The notes under the pieces: generated by a model
What the model was told of the DNA's origin: nothing
Database searches by the model: none
The model's input: the letters and a program-made list of their open reading frames with translations, nothing else
Shown: piece after piece, positions 47,101-60,600 of the stretch
Numbering within the stretch: position 1 is the stretch's first letter
Layout: every line of letters starts with the position of its first letter
Assembly (NCBI GenBank): GCA_963971285.1
Contig: OZ020254.1
Coordinates: forward strand, 8,370,001-8,434,000
Reading direction: 5' to 3'
Length of the DNA: 64,000 nucleotides
Origin: Astropecten irregularis
Taxonomy: Eukaryota; Echinodermata; Asteroidea; Paxillosida; Astropectinidae
Made by a program: the position numbers and the translations under genes

Positions 47101-50100
47101 CGTTTGGGCTCGCAGGTTCGGACCTGTCGGCTCGAGCCACTTTTTCCGAAAAGAACTTGAGAGGAAATTTCGATATATGAGGCGAGTCGGATTTGATTTT
47201 TGGGACATGTGAAAAAAAACCAGTTCCGGCCGGGTCTTGAACCCGGGACGTTCGGGCTCGCAGGTCCGGACCTGTCGGCTCGAGCCACTTTTTCCGACAA
47301 GAACTTGAGAGGAAATTTCGATATATGAGGCGAGTCGGATTTGATTTTTGGGACATGTGAAAAAAAACCGGTTCCGGCCGGGTCTTGAACCCGGGACGTT
47401 TGGGCTCGCAGGTCCGGACCTGTCGGCTCGAGCCACTTTTTCCGACAAGAACTTGAGAGGAAATTTCGATATATGAGGCGAGTCGGATTTGATTTTTGGG
47501 ACATGTGAAAAAAAACCAGTTCCGGCCGGGTCTTGAACCCGGGACGTTCGGGCTCGCAGGTCCGGACCTGTCGGCTCGAGCCACTTTTTCCGACAAGAAC
47601 TTGAGAGGAAATTTCGATATATGAGGCGAGTCGGATTTGATTTTTGGGACATGTGAAAAAAAACCGGTTCCGGCCGGGTCTTGAACCCGGGACGTTCGGG
47701 CTCGCAGGTCCGGACCTGTCTGCTCAAGCCACTTTTTCCGACAAGAACTTGAGAGGAAATTTCGATATATGAGGCGAGTCGGATTTGATTTTTGGGACAT
47801 GTGAAAAAAAACCGGTTCCGGCCGGGTCTTGAACCCGGGACGTTCGGGCTCGCAGGTCCGGACCTGTCGGCTCCAGCCACTTTTTCCGACAAGAACTTGA
47901 GAGGAAATTTCGATATATGAGGCGAGTCGGATTTGATTTTTGGGACATGTGAAAAAAAACCAGTTCCGGCCGGGTCTTGAACCCGGGACGTTCGGGCTCG
48001 CAGGTCCGGACCTGTCGGCTCGAGCCACTTTTTCCGACAAGAACTTGAGAGGAAATTTCGATATATGAGGCGAGTCGGATTTGATTTTTGGGACATGTGA
48101 AAAAAAAACCAGTTCCGGCCGGGTCTTGAACCCGGGACGTTCGGGCTCGCAGGTCCGGACCTGTCGGCTCCAGCCACTTTTTCCAACAAGAACTTGAGAG
48201 GAAATTTCGATATATGAGGCGAGTCGGATTTGATTTTTGGGACATGTGAAAAAAAACCAGTTCCGGCCGGGTCTTGAACCCGGGACGTTTGGGCTCGCAG
48301 GTTCGGACCTGTCGGCTCGAGCCACTTTTTCCGACAAGAACTTGAGAGGAAATTTCGATATATGAGGCGAGTCGGATTTGATTTTTGGGACATGTGAAAA
48401 AAAACCAGTTCCGGCCGGGTCTTGAACCCGGGACGTTCGGGCTCGCAGGTCCGGACCTGTCGGCTCGAGCCACTTTTTCCGACAAGAACTTGAGAGGAAA
48501 TTTCGATATATGAGGCGAGTCGGATTTGATTTTTGGGACATGTGAAAAAAAAACGGTTCCGGCCGGGTCTTGAACCCGGGACGTTCGGGCTCGCAGGTCC
48601 GGACCTGTCGGCTCGAGCCACTTTTTCCGACAAGAACTTGAGAGGTAATTTCGATATATGAGGCGAGTCGGATTTGATTTTTGGGACATGTGAAAAAAAA
48701 CCGGTTCCGGCCGGGTCTTGAACCCGGGACGTTCGGGCTCGCAGGTCCGGACCTGTCGGCTCCAGCCACTTTTTCCGACAAGAACTTGAGAGGAAATTTC
48801 GATATATGAGGCGAGTCGGATTTGATTTTTGGGACATGTGAAAAAAAACCGGTTCCGGCCAGGTCTTGAACCCGGGACGTTCGGGCTCGCAGGTCCGGAC
48901 CTGTCGGCTCCAGCCACTTTTTCCGACAAGAACTTGAGAGGAAATTTCGATATATGAGGCGAGTCGGATTTGATTTTTGGGACATGTGAAAAAAAACCAG
49001 TTCCGGCCGGGTCTTGAACCCGGGACGTTCGGGCTCGCAGGTCCGGACCTGTCGGCTCGAGCCACTTTTTCCGACAAGAACTTGAGAGGAAATTTCGATA
49101 TATGAGGCGAGTCGGATTTGATTTTTGGGACATGTGAAAAAAAACCGGTTCCGGCCGGGTCTTGAACCCGGGACGTTTGGGCTCGCAGGTCCGGACCTGT
49201 CGGCTCGAGCCACTTTTTCCGACAAGAACTTGAGAGGAAATTTCGATATATGAGGCGAGTCGGATTTGGTTTTTGGGACATGTGAAAAAAAACCAGTTCC
49301 GGCCGGGTCTTGAACCCGGGACGTTCGGGCTCGCAGGTCCGGACCTGTCGGCTCGAGCCACTTTTTCCGACAAGAACTTGAGAGGAAATTTCGATATATG
49401 AGGCGAGTCGGATTTGATTTTTGGGACATGTGAAAAAAAACCGGTTCCGGCCGGGTCTTGAACCCGGGACGTTCGGGCTCGCAGGTCCGGACCTGTCGGC
49501 TCGAGCCACTTTTTCCGACAAGAACTTGAGAGGAAATTTCGATATATGAGGCGAGTCGGATTTGATTTTTGGGACATGTGAAAAAAAACCGGTTCCGGCC
49601 AGGTCTTGAACCCGGGACGTTCAGGCTCGCAGGTCCGGACCTGTCGGCTCCAGCCACTTTTTCCGACAAGAACTTGAGAGGAAATTTCGATATATGAGGC
49701 GAGTCGGATTTGATTTTTGGGACATGTGAAAAAAAAAACCAGTTCCAGCCGGGTCTTGAACCCGGGACGTTCGGGCTCGCAGGTCCGGACCTGTCGGCTC
49801 GAGCCACTTTTTCCGACAAGAACTTGAGAGGAAATTTCGATATATGAGGCGAGTCGGATTTGATTTTTGGGACATGTGAAAAAAAACCGGTTCCGGCCGG
49901 GTCTTGAACCCGGGACGTTTGGGCTCGCAGGTCCGGACCTGTCGGCTCGAGCCACTTTTTCCGACAAGAACTTGAGAGGAAATTTCGATATATGAGGCGA
50001 GTCGGATTTGATTTTTGGGACATGTGAAAAAAAACCAGTTCCGGCCGGGTCTTGAACCCGGGACGTTCGGGCTCGCAGGTCCGGACCTGTCGGCTCGAGC

Positions 50101-51599
50101 CACTTTTTCCGACAAGAACTTGAGAGGAAATTTCGATATATGAGGCGAGTCGGATTTGATTTTTGGGACATGTGAAAAAAAAACGGTTCCGGCCGGGTCT
50201 TGAACCCGGGACGTTCGGGCTCGCAGGTCCGGACCTGTCGGCTCGAGCCACTTTTTCCGACAAGAACTTGAGAGGAAATTTCGATATATGAGGCGAGTCG
50301 GATTTGATTTTTGGGACATGTGAAAAAAAACCGGTTCCGGCCGGGTCTTGAACCCGGGACGTTCGGGCTCGCAGGTCCGGACCTGTCGGCTCCAGCCACT
50401 TTTTCCGACAAGAACTTGAGAGGAAATTTCGATATATGAGGCGAGTCGGATTTGATTTTTGGGACATGTGAAAAAAAACCAGTTCCGGCCGGGTCTTGAA
50501 CCCGGGACGTTCGGGCTCGCAGGTCCGGACCTGTCGGCTCGAGCCACTTTTTCCGACAAGAACTTGAGAGGAAATTTCGATATATGAGGCGAGTCGGATT
50601 TGATTTTTGGGACATGTGAAAAAAAACCGGTTCCGGCCGGGTCTTGAACCCGGGACGTTTGGGCTCGCAGGTCCGGACCTGTCGGCTCGAGCCACTTTTT
50701 CCGACAAGAACTTGAGAGGAAATTTCGATATATGAGGCGAGTCGGATTTGATTTTTGGGACATGTGAAAAAAAACCAGTTCTGGCCGGGTCTTGAACCCG
50801 GGACGTTCGGGCTCGCAGGTCCGGACCTGTCGGCTCGAGCCACTTTTTCCGACAAGAACTTGAGAGGAAATTTCGATATATGAGGCGAGTCGGATTTGAT
50901 TTTTGGGACATGTGAAAAAAAACCGGTTCCGGCCGGGTCTTGAACCCGGGACGTTCGGGCTCGCAGGTCCGGACCTGTCTGCTCGAGCCACTTTTTCCGA
51001 CAAGAACTTGAGAGGAAATTTCGATATATGAGGCGAGTCGGATTTGATTTTTGGGACATGTGAAAAAAAACCGGTTCCGGCCGGGTCTTGAACCCGGGAC
51101 GTTCGGGCTCGCAGGTCCGGACCTGTCGGCTCCAGCCACTTTTTCCGACAAGAACTTGAGAGGAAATTTCGATATATGAGGCGAGTCGGATTTGATTTTT
51201 GGGACATGTGAAAAAAAACCAGTTCCGGCCGGGTCTTGAACCCGGGACGTTCGGGCTCGCAGGTCCGGACCTGTCGGCTCGAGCCACTTTTTCCGACAAG
51301 AACTTGAGAGGAAATTTCGATATATGAGGCGAGTCGGATTTGATTTTTGGGACATGTGAAAAAAAACCGGTTCCGGCCGGGTCTTGAACCCGGGACGTTC
51401 GGGCTCGCAGGTCCGGACCTGTCGGCTCGAGCCACTTTTTCCGACAAGAACTTGAGAGGAAATTTCGATATATGAGGCGAGTCGGATTTGATTTTTGGGA
51501 CATGTGAAAAAAAACCGGTTGCGGCCGGGTCTTGAACCCGGGACGTTTGGGCTCGCAGGTCCGGACCTGTCGGCTCGAGCCACTTTTTCCGACAAGAAC

Positions 51600-51640
51600 T
51601 TGAGAGGAAATTTCGAAGGAAATTTCGATATATGAGACGA
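51600..51640. other. Subfamily boundary in array B
   Basis: Left of about 51,617 units read ATGAGGCGAGTC; right of it all read ATGAGACGAGTC. The junction unit has a small duplication, AGGAAATTTCGA twice in a row. Right-hand units also show frequent single-base losses (for example CCCGGACG for CCCGGGACG, GGTCGGACC for GGTCCGGACC), seldom seen on the left. Confidence 0.85.
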
Positions 51641-54600
51641 GTCGGATTTGATTTTTGGGACATGTGAAAAAAAACCGGTTCCGGGCCGGGTCTTGAACCC
51701 GGACGTTTCGGGCTCGCAGGTCCGGACCTGTCGGCTCGAGCCACTTTTTCCGACAAGAACTTGAGAGGAAATTTCGATATATGAGACGAGTCGGATTTGA
51801 TTTTTGGGACATGTGAAAAAAAACCGGTTCCGGCCGGGTCTTGAACCCGGACGTTCGGGCTCGCAGGTCCGGACCTGTCGGCTCGAGCCACTTTTTCCGA
51901 CAAGAACTTGAGAGGAAATTTCGATATATGAGACGAGTCGGATTTGATTTTTGGGACATGTGAAAAAAAACCGGTTCCGGCCGGGTCTTGAACCCGGGAC
52001 GTTCGGGCTCGCAGGTCCGGACCTGTCGGCTCGAGCCACTTTTTCCGACAAGAACTTGAGAGGAAATTTCGATATATGAGACGAGTCGGATTTGATTTTT
52101 GGGACATGTGAAAAAAAACCGGTTCCGGCCGGGTCTTGAACCCGGGACGTTCGGGCTCGCAGGTCGGACCTGTCGGCTCGAGCCACTTTTTCCGACAAGA
52201 ACTTGAGAGGAAATTTCGATATATGAGACGAGTCGGATTTGATTTTTGGGACATGTGAAAAAAAAACCGGTTCCGGCCGGGTCTTGAACCCGGGACGTTC
52301 GGGCTCGCAGGTCCGGACCTGTCGGCTCGAGCCACTTTTTCCGACAAGAACTTGAGAGGAAATTTCGATATATGAGACGAGTCGGATTTGATTTTTGGGA
52401 CATGTGAAAAAAACCGGTTCCGGCCGGGTCTTGAACCCGGGACGTTCGGGCTCGCAGGTCCGGACCTGTCGGCTCGAGCCACTTTTTCCGACAAGAACTT
52501 GAGAGGAAATTTCGATATATGAGACGAGTCGGATTTGATTTTTGGGACATGTGAAAAAAAACCGGTTCCGGCCGGGTCTTGAACCCGGGACGTTCGGGCT
52601 CGCAGGTCCGGACCTGTCGGCTCGAGCCACTTTTTCCGACAAGAACTTGAGAGGAAATTTCGATATATGAGACGAGTCGGATTTGATTTTGGGACATGTG
52701 AAAAAAAACCGGTTCCGGCCGGGTCTTGAACCCGGGACGTTCGGGCTCGCAGGTCCGGACCTGTCGGCTCGAGCCACTTTTTCCGACAAGAACTTGAGAG
52801 GAAATTTCGATATATGAGACGAGTCGGATTTGATTTTTGGGACATGTGAAAAAAAACCGGTTCCGGCCGGGTCTTGAACCCGGGACGTTCGGGCTCGCAG
52901 GTCGGACCTGTCGGCTCGAGCCACTTTTTCCGACAAGAACTTGAGAGGAAATTTCGATATATGAGACGAGTCGGATTTGATTTTTGGGACATGTGAAAAA
53001 AAACCGGTTCCGGCCGGGTCTTGAACCCGGGACGTTCGGGCTCGCAGGTCCGGACCTGTCGGCTCGAGCCACTTTTTCCGACAAGAACTTGAGAGGAAAT
53101 TTCGATATATGAGACGAGTCGGATTTGATTTTTGGGACATGTGAAAAAAAACCGGTTCCGGCCGGGTCTTGAACCCGGGACGTTCGGGCTCGCAGGTCCG
53201 GACCTGTCGGCTCGAGCCACTTTTTCCGACAAGAACTTGAGAGGAAATTTCGATATATGAGACGAGTCGGATTTGATTTTTGGGACATGTGAAAAAAAAC
53301 CGGTTCCGGCCGGGTCTTGAACCCGGGACGTTCGGGCTCGCAGGTCGGGACCTGTCGGCTCGAGCCACTTTTTCCGACAAGAACTTGAGAGGAAATTTCG
53401 ATATATGAGACGAGTCGGATTTGATTTTTGGGACATGTGAAAAAAAACCGGTTCCGGCCGGGTCTTGAACCCGGACGTTCGGGCTCGCAGGTCCGGACCT
53501 GTCGGCTCGAGCCACTTTTTCCGACAAGAACTTGAGAGGAAATTTCGATATATGAGACGAGTCGGATTTGATTTTTGGGACATGTGAAAAAAAACCGGTT
53601 CCGGCCGGGTCTTGAACCCGGGACGTTCGGGCTCGCAGGTCCGGACCTGTCAGCTCGAGCCACTTTTTCCGACAAGAACTTGAGAGGAAATTTCGATATA
53701 TGAGACGAGTCGGATTTGATTTTTGGGACATGTGAAAAAAAACCGGTTCCGGCCGGGTCTTGAACCCGGGACGTTCGGGCTCGCAGGTCCGGACCTGTCG
53801 GCTCGAGCCACTTTTTCCGACAAGATTTTGAGAGGAAATTTCGATATATGAGACGAGTCGGATTTGATTTTTGGGACATGTGAAAAAAAACCGGTTCCGG
53901 CCGGGTCTTGAACCCGGGACGTTCGGGCTCGCAGGTCCGGACCTGTCAGCTCGAGCCACTTTTTCCGACAAGAACTTGAGAGGAAATTTCGATATATGAG
54001 ACGAGTCGGATTTGATTTTTGGGACATGTGAAAAAAAACCAGTTCCGGCCGGGTCTTGAACCCGGGACGTTCGGGCTCGCAGGTCCGGACCTGTCGGCTC
54101 GAGCCACTTTTTCCGACAAGAACTTGAGAGGAAATTTCGATATATGAGACGAGTCTGATTTGATTTTTGGGACATGTGAAAAAAAACCGGTTCCGGCCGG
54201 GTCTTGAACCCGGGACGTTCGGGCTCGCAGGTCCGGACCTGTCGGCTCTAGCCACTTTTTCCGACAAGAACTTGAGAGGAAATTTCGATATATGAGACGA
54301 GTCGGATTTGATTTTTGGGACATGTGAAAAAAAACCGGTTCCGGCCGGGTCTTGAACCCGGGACATTCGGGCTCGCAGGTCCGGACCTGTCGGCTCGAGC
54401 CACTTTTTCCGACAAGAACTTGAGAGGAAATTTCGATATATGAGACGAGTCGGATTTGATTTTTGGGACATGTGAAAAAAAACCAGTTCCGGCCGGGTCT
54501 TGAACCCGGGACGTTCGGGCTCGCAGGTCCGGACCTGTCGGCTCGAGCCACTTTTTCCGACAAGAACTTGAGAGGAAATTTCGATATATGAGACGAGTCG

Positions 54601-57600
54601 GATTTGATTTTTGGGACATGTGAAAAAAAACCGGTTCCGGCCGGGTCTTGAACCCGGGACATTCGGGCTTGCAGGTCCGGACCTGTCGGCTCGAGCCACT
54701 TTTTCCAACAAGAACTTGAGAGGAAATTTCGATATATGAGACGAGTCGGATTTGATTTTTGGGACATGTGAAAAAAAACCGTTCCGGCCGGGTCTTGAAC
54801 CCGGGACGTTCGGGCTCGCAGGTCCGGACCTGTCGGCTCGAGCCACTTTTTCCGACAAGAACTTCAGAGGAAATTTCGATATATGAGACGAGTCGGATTT
54901 GATTTTTGGGACATGTGAAAAAAAACCAGTTCCGGCCGGGTCTTGAACCCGGGACGTTCGGGCTCGCAGGTCCGGACCTGTCGGCTCGAGCCACTTTTTC
55001 CGACAAGAACTTCAGAGGAAATTTCGATATATGAGACGAGTCGGATTTGATTTTTGGGACATGTGAAAAAAAAACGAATCCGGCCGGGTCTTGAACCCGG
55101 GACGTTCGGGCTCGCAGGTCCGGACCTGTCGGCTCGAGCCACTTTTTCCGACAAGAACTTGAGAGGAAATTTCGATATATGAGACGAGTCGGATTTGATT
55201 TTTGGGACATGTGAAAAAAAACCGGTTCCGGCCGGGTCTTGAACCCGGGACGTTCGGGCTCGCAGGTCCGGACCTGTCGGCTCGAGCCACTTTTTCCGAC
55301 AAGAACTTGAGAGGAAATTTCGATATATGAGACGAGTCGGATTTGATTTTTGGGACATGTGAAAAAAAACCGGTTCCGGCCGGGTCTTGAACCCGGGACG
55401 TTCGGGCTCGCAGGTCCGGACCTGTCGGCTCGAGCCACTTTTTTCCGACAAGAACTTGAGAGGAAATTTCGATATATGAGACGAGTCTGAGACGAGTCGG
55501 ATTTGATTTTTGGGACATGTGAAAAAAAACCGGTTCGGCCGGGTCTTGAACCCGGGACGTTCGGGCTCGCAGGTCCGGACCTGTCGGCTCGAGCCACTTT
55601 TTCCGACAAGAACTTGAGAGGAAATTTCGATATATGAGACGAGTCGGATTGATTTTTGGGACATGTGAAAAAAAACCGGTTCCGGCCGGGTCTTGAACCC
55701 GGGACGTTCGGGCTCGCAGGTCCGGACCTGTCGCTCAAGCCACTTTTTCCGACAAGAACTTGAGAGGAAATTTCGATATATGAGACGAGTCTGATTTGAT
55801 TTTTGGGACATGTGAAAAAAAACCGGTTCCGGCCGGGTCTTGAACCCGGGACGTTCGGGCTCGCAGGTCCGGACCTGTCGGCTCGAGCCACTTTTTCCGA
55901 CAAGAACTTGAGAGGAAATTTCGATATATGAGACGAGTCGGATTTGATTTTTGGGACATGTGAAAAAAAACCGGTCCGGCCGGGTCTTGAACCCGGGACG
56001 TTCGGGCTCGCAGGTCCGGACCTGTCGGCTCAAGCCACTTTTTCCGACAAGAACTTGAGAGGAAATTTCGATATATGAGACGAGTCTGATTTGATTTTTG
56101 GGACATGTGAAAAAAAACCGGTTCCGGCCGGGTCTTGAACCCGGGACGTTCGGGCTCGCAGGTCCGGACCTGTCGGCTCGAGCCACTTTTTCCGACAAGA
56201 ACTTGAGAGGAAATTTCGATATATGAGACGAGTCGGATTTGATTTTTGGGACATGTGAAAAAAAACCGGTTCCGGCCGGGTCTTGAACCCGGGACGTTCG
56301 GGCTCGCAGGTCGGGACCTGTCGGCTCGAGCCACTTTTTCCGACAAGAACTTGAGAGGAAATTTCGATATATGAGACGAGTCGGATTTGATTTTTGGGAC
56401 ATGTGAAAAAAAACCGGTTCCGGCCGGGTCTTGAACCCGGGACATTCGGGCTCGCAGGTCCGGACCTGTCGGCTCGAGCCACTTTTTCCGACAAGAACTT
56501 GAGAGGAAATTTCGATATATGAGACGAGTCGGATTTGATTTTTGGGACATGTGAAAAAAAACCGGTTCCGGCCGGGTCTTGAACCCGGGACGTTCGGGCT
56601 CGCAGGTCCGGACCTGTGGGCTCGAGCCACTTTTTCCGACAAGAACTTGAGAGGAAATTTCGATATATGAGACGAGTCGGATTTGATTTTTGGGACATGT
56701 GAAAAAAAACCGGTTCCGGCCGGGTCTTGAACCCGGGACGTTCGGGCTCGCAGGTCCGGACCTGTCGGCTCGAGCCACTTTTTCCGACAAGATTTGAGAG
56801 GAAATTTCGATATATGAGACGAGTCGGATTTGATTTTTGGGACATGTGAAAAAAAAACCGGTTCCGGCCTGGTCTTGAACCCGGGACGTTCGGGCTCGCA
56901 GGTCGGACCTGTCAGCTCGAGCCACTTTTTCCGACAAGAACTTGAGAGAAATTTCGATATATGAGACGAGTCGGATTTGATTTTTGGGACATGTGAAAAA
57001 AAACCAGTTCCGGCCGGGTCTTGAACCCGGGACGTTCGGGCTCGCAGGTCCGGACCTGTCGGCTCGAGCCACTTTTTCCGACAAGAACTTGAGAGGAAAT
57101 TTCGATATATGAGACGAGTCTGATTTGATTTTTGGACATGTGAAAAAAAACCGGTTCCGGCCGGGTCTTGAACCCGGGACGTTCGGGCTCGCAGGTCCGG
57201 ACCTGTCGGCTCGAGCCACTTTTTCCGACAAGAACTTGAGAGGAAATTTCGATATATGAGACGAGTCGGATTTGATTTTTGGGACATGTGAAAAAAAACC
57301 GGTTCCGGCCGGGTCTTGAACCCGGGACATTCGGGCTCGCAGGTCCGGACCTGTCGGCTCGAGCCACTTTTCCGACAAGAACTTGAGAGGAAATTTCGAT
57401 ATATGAGACGAGTCGGATTTGATTTTTGGGACATGTGAAAAAAAACCAGTTCCGGCCGGGTCTTGAACCCGGGACGTTCGGGCTCGCAGGTCCGGACCTG
57501 TCGGCTCGAGCCACTTTTTCCGACAAGAACTTGAGAGGAAATTTCGATATATGAGACGAGTCGGATTTGATTTTTGGGACATGTGAAAAAAAAACCGGTT

Positions 57601-60600
57601 CCGGCCGGGTCTTGAACCCGGGACATTCGGGCTTGCAGGTCCGGACCTGTCGGCTCGAGCCACTTTTCCGACAAGAACTTGAGAGGAAATTTCGATATAT
57701 GAGACGAGTCGGATTTGATTTTTGGGACATGTGAAAAAAAACCAGTTCCGGCCGGGTCTTGAACCCGGGAAGTTCGGGCTCGCAGGTCCGGACCTGTCGG
57801 CTCGAGCCACTTTTTCCGAAAGAACTTCAGAGGAAATTTCGATATATGAGACGAGTCGGATTTGATTTTTGGGACATGTGAAAAAAAAACCGAATCCGGC
57901 CGGGTCTTGAACCCGGGACGTTCGGGCTCGCAGGTCCGGACCTGTCGGCTCGAGCCACTTTTTCCGACAAGAACTTGAGAGGAAATTTCGATATATGAGA
58001 CGAGTCGGATTTGATTTTTGGGACATGTGAAAAAAAAACCGGTTCCGGCCGGGTCTTGAACCCGGGACGTTCGGGCTCGCAGGTCCGGACCTGTCGGCTC
58101 GAGCACTTTTTCCGACAAGAACTTGAGAGGAAATTTCGATATATGAGACGAGTCGGATTTGATTTTTGGGACATGTGAAAAAAAAACCGGTTCCGGCCGG
58201 GTCTTGAACCCGGGACGTTCGGGCTCGCAGGTCCGGACCTGTCGGCTCGAGCCACTTTTCCGACAAGAACTTGAGAGGAAATTTCGATATATGAGACGAG
58301 TCGGATTTGATTTTTGGGACATGTGAAAAAAAACCGGTTCCGGCCGGGTCTTGAACCCGGGACGTTCGGGCTCGCAGGTCCGGACCTGTCGGCTCGAGCC
58401 ACTTTTTCCGACAAGAACTTGAGAGGAAATTTCGATATATGAGACGAGTCGGATTTGATTTTTGGGACATGTGAAAAAAACCGGTTCCGGCCGGGTCTTG
58501 AACCCGGGACGTTCGGGCTCGCAGGTCCGGACCTGTCGGCTCAAGCCACTTTTCCGACAAGAACTTGAGAGGAAATTTCGATATATGAGACGAGTCTGAT
58601 TTGATTTTTGGGACATGTGAAAAAAAACCGGTTCCGGCCGGGTCTTGAACCGGGACGTTCGGGCTCGCAGGTCCGGACCTGTCGGCTCGAGCCACTTTTT
58701 TCGACAAGAACTTGAGAGGAAATTTCGATTTATGAGACGAGTCGGATTTGATTTTTTGGGACATGTGAAAAAAACCGGTTCCGGCCGGTCTTGAACCCGG
58801 GACGTTCGGGCTCGCAGGTCGGGACCTGTCGGCTCGAGCCACTTTTTCCGACAAGAACTTGAGAGGAAATTTCGATATATGAGACGAGTCGGATTTGATT
58901 TTTGGGACATGTGAAAAAAAACCGGTTCCGGCCGGGTCTTGAACCCGGGACGTTCGGGCTCGCAGGTCCGGACCTGTCGGCTCGAGCCACTTTTTCCGAC
59001 AAGAACTTGAGAGGAAATTTCGATATATGAGACGAGTCGGATTTGATTTTTTGGGACATGTGAAAAAAAACCGGTTCCGGCCGGGTCTTGAACCCGGGAC
59101 GTTCGGGCTCGCAGGTCGGGACCTGTCGGCTCGAGCCACTTTTTCCGACAAGAACTTGAGAGGAAATTTCGATATATGAGACGAGTCGGATTTGATTTTT
59201 GGGACATGTGAAAAAAAACCGGTTCCGGCCAGGTCTTGAACCCGGGACGTTCGGGCTCGCAGGTCCGGACCTGTCGGCTCGAGCCACTTTTTCCGACAAG
59301 AACTTGAGAGGAAATTTCGATATATGAGACGAGTCGGATTTGATTTTTGGGACATGTGAAAAAAAAACGGTTCCGGCCGGGTCTTGAACCCGGGACGTTC
59401 GGGCTCGCAGGTCGGACCTGTCGGCTCGAGCCACTTTTTCGACAAGAACTTAGAGGAAATTTCGATATATGAGACGAGTCGGATTTGATTTTTGGGACAT
59501 GTGAAAAAAAACCGGTTCCGGCCGGGTCTTGAACCCGGGACGTTCGGGCTCGCAGGTCCGGACCTGTCGGCTCGAGCCACTTTTTCCGACAAGATTTTGA
59601 GAGGAAATTTCGATATATGAGACGAGTCGGATTTGATTTTTGGGACATGTGAAAAAAAACCGGTTCCGGCCGGGTCTTGAACCCGGGACGTTCGGGCTCG
59701 CAGGTCCGGACCTGTCAGCTCGAGCCACTTTTTCCGACAAGAACTTGAGAGGAAATTTCGATATATGAGACGAGTCGGATTTGATTTTTGGGACATGTGA
59801 AAAAAAACCAGTTCCGGCCGGGTCTTGAACCCGGGACGTTCGGGCTCGCAGGTCCGGACCTGTTGTCTCGAGCCACTTTTTCCGACAAGAACTTGAGAGG
59901 AAATTTCGATATATGAGACGAGTCTGATTTGATTTTTGGGACATGTGAAAAAAAACCGGTTCCGGCCGGGTCTTGAACCCGGGACGTTCGGGCTCGCAGG
60001 TCCGGACCTGTCGGCTCGAGCCACTTTTTCCGACAAGAACTTGAGAGGAAATTTCGATATATGAGACGAGTCGGATTTGATTTTTGGGACATGTGAAAAA
60101 AAACCGGTTCCGGCCGGGTCTTGAACCCGGGACATTCGGGCTCGCAGGTCCGGACCTGTCGGCTCGAGCCACTTTTTCCGACAAGAACTTGAGAGGAAAT
60201 TTCGATATATGAGACGAGTCGGATTTGATTTTTGGGACATGTGAAAAAAAACCAGTTCCGGCCGGGTCTTGAACCCGGGACGTTCGGGCTCGCAGGTCCG
60301 GACCTGTCGGCTCGAGCCACTTTTTCCGACAAGAACTTGAGAGGAAATTTCGATATATGAGACGAGTCGGATTTGATTTTTGGGACATGTGAAAAAAAAC
60401 CGGTTCCGGCCGGGTCTTGAACCCGGGACATTCGGGCTTGCAGGTCCGGACCTGTCGGCTCGAGCCACTTTTTCCGACAAGAACTTGAGAGGAAATTTCG
60501 ATATATGAGACGAGTCGGATTTGATTTTTGGGACATGTGAAAAAAAACCGGTTCCGGCCGGGTCTTGAACCCGGGACGTTCGGGCTCGCAGGTCCGGACC

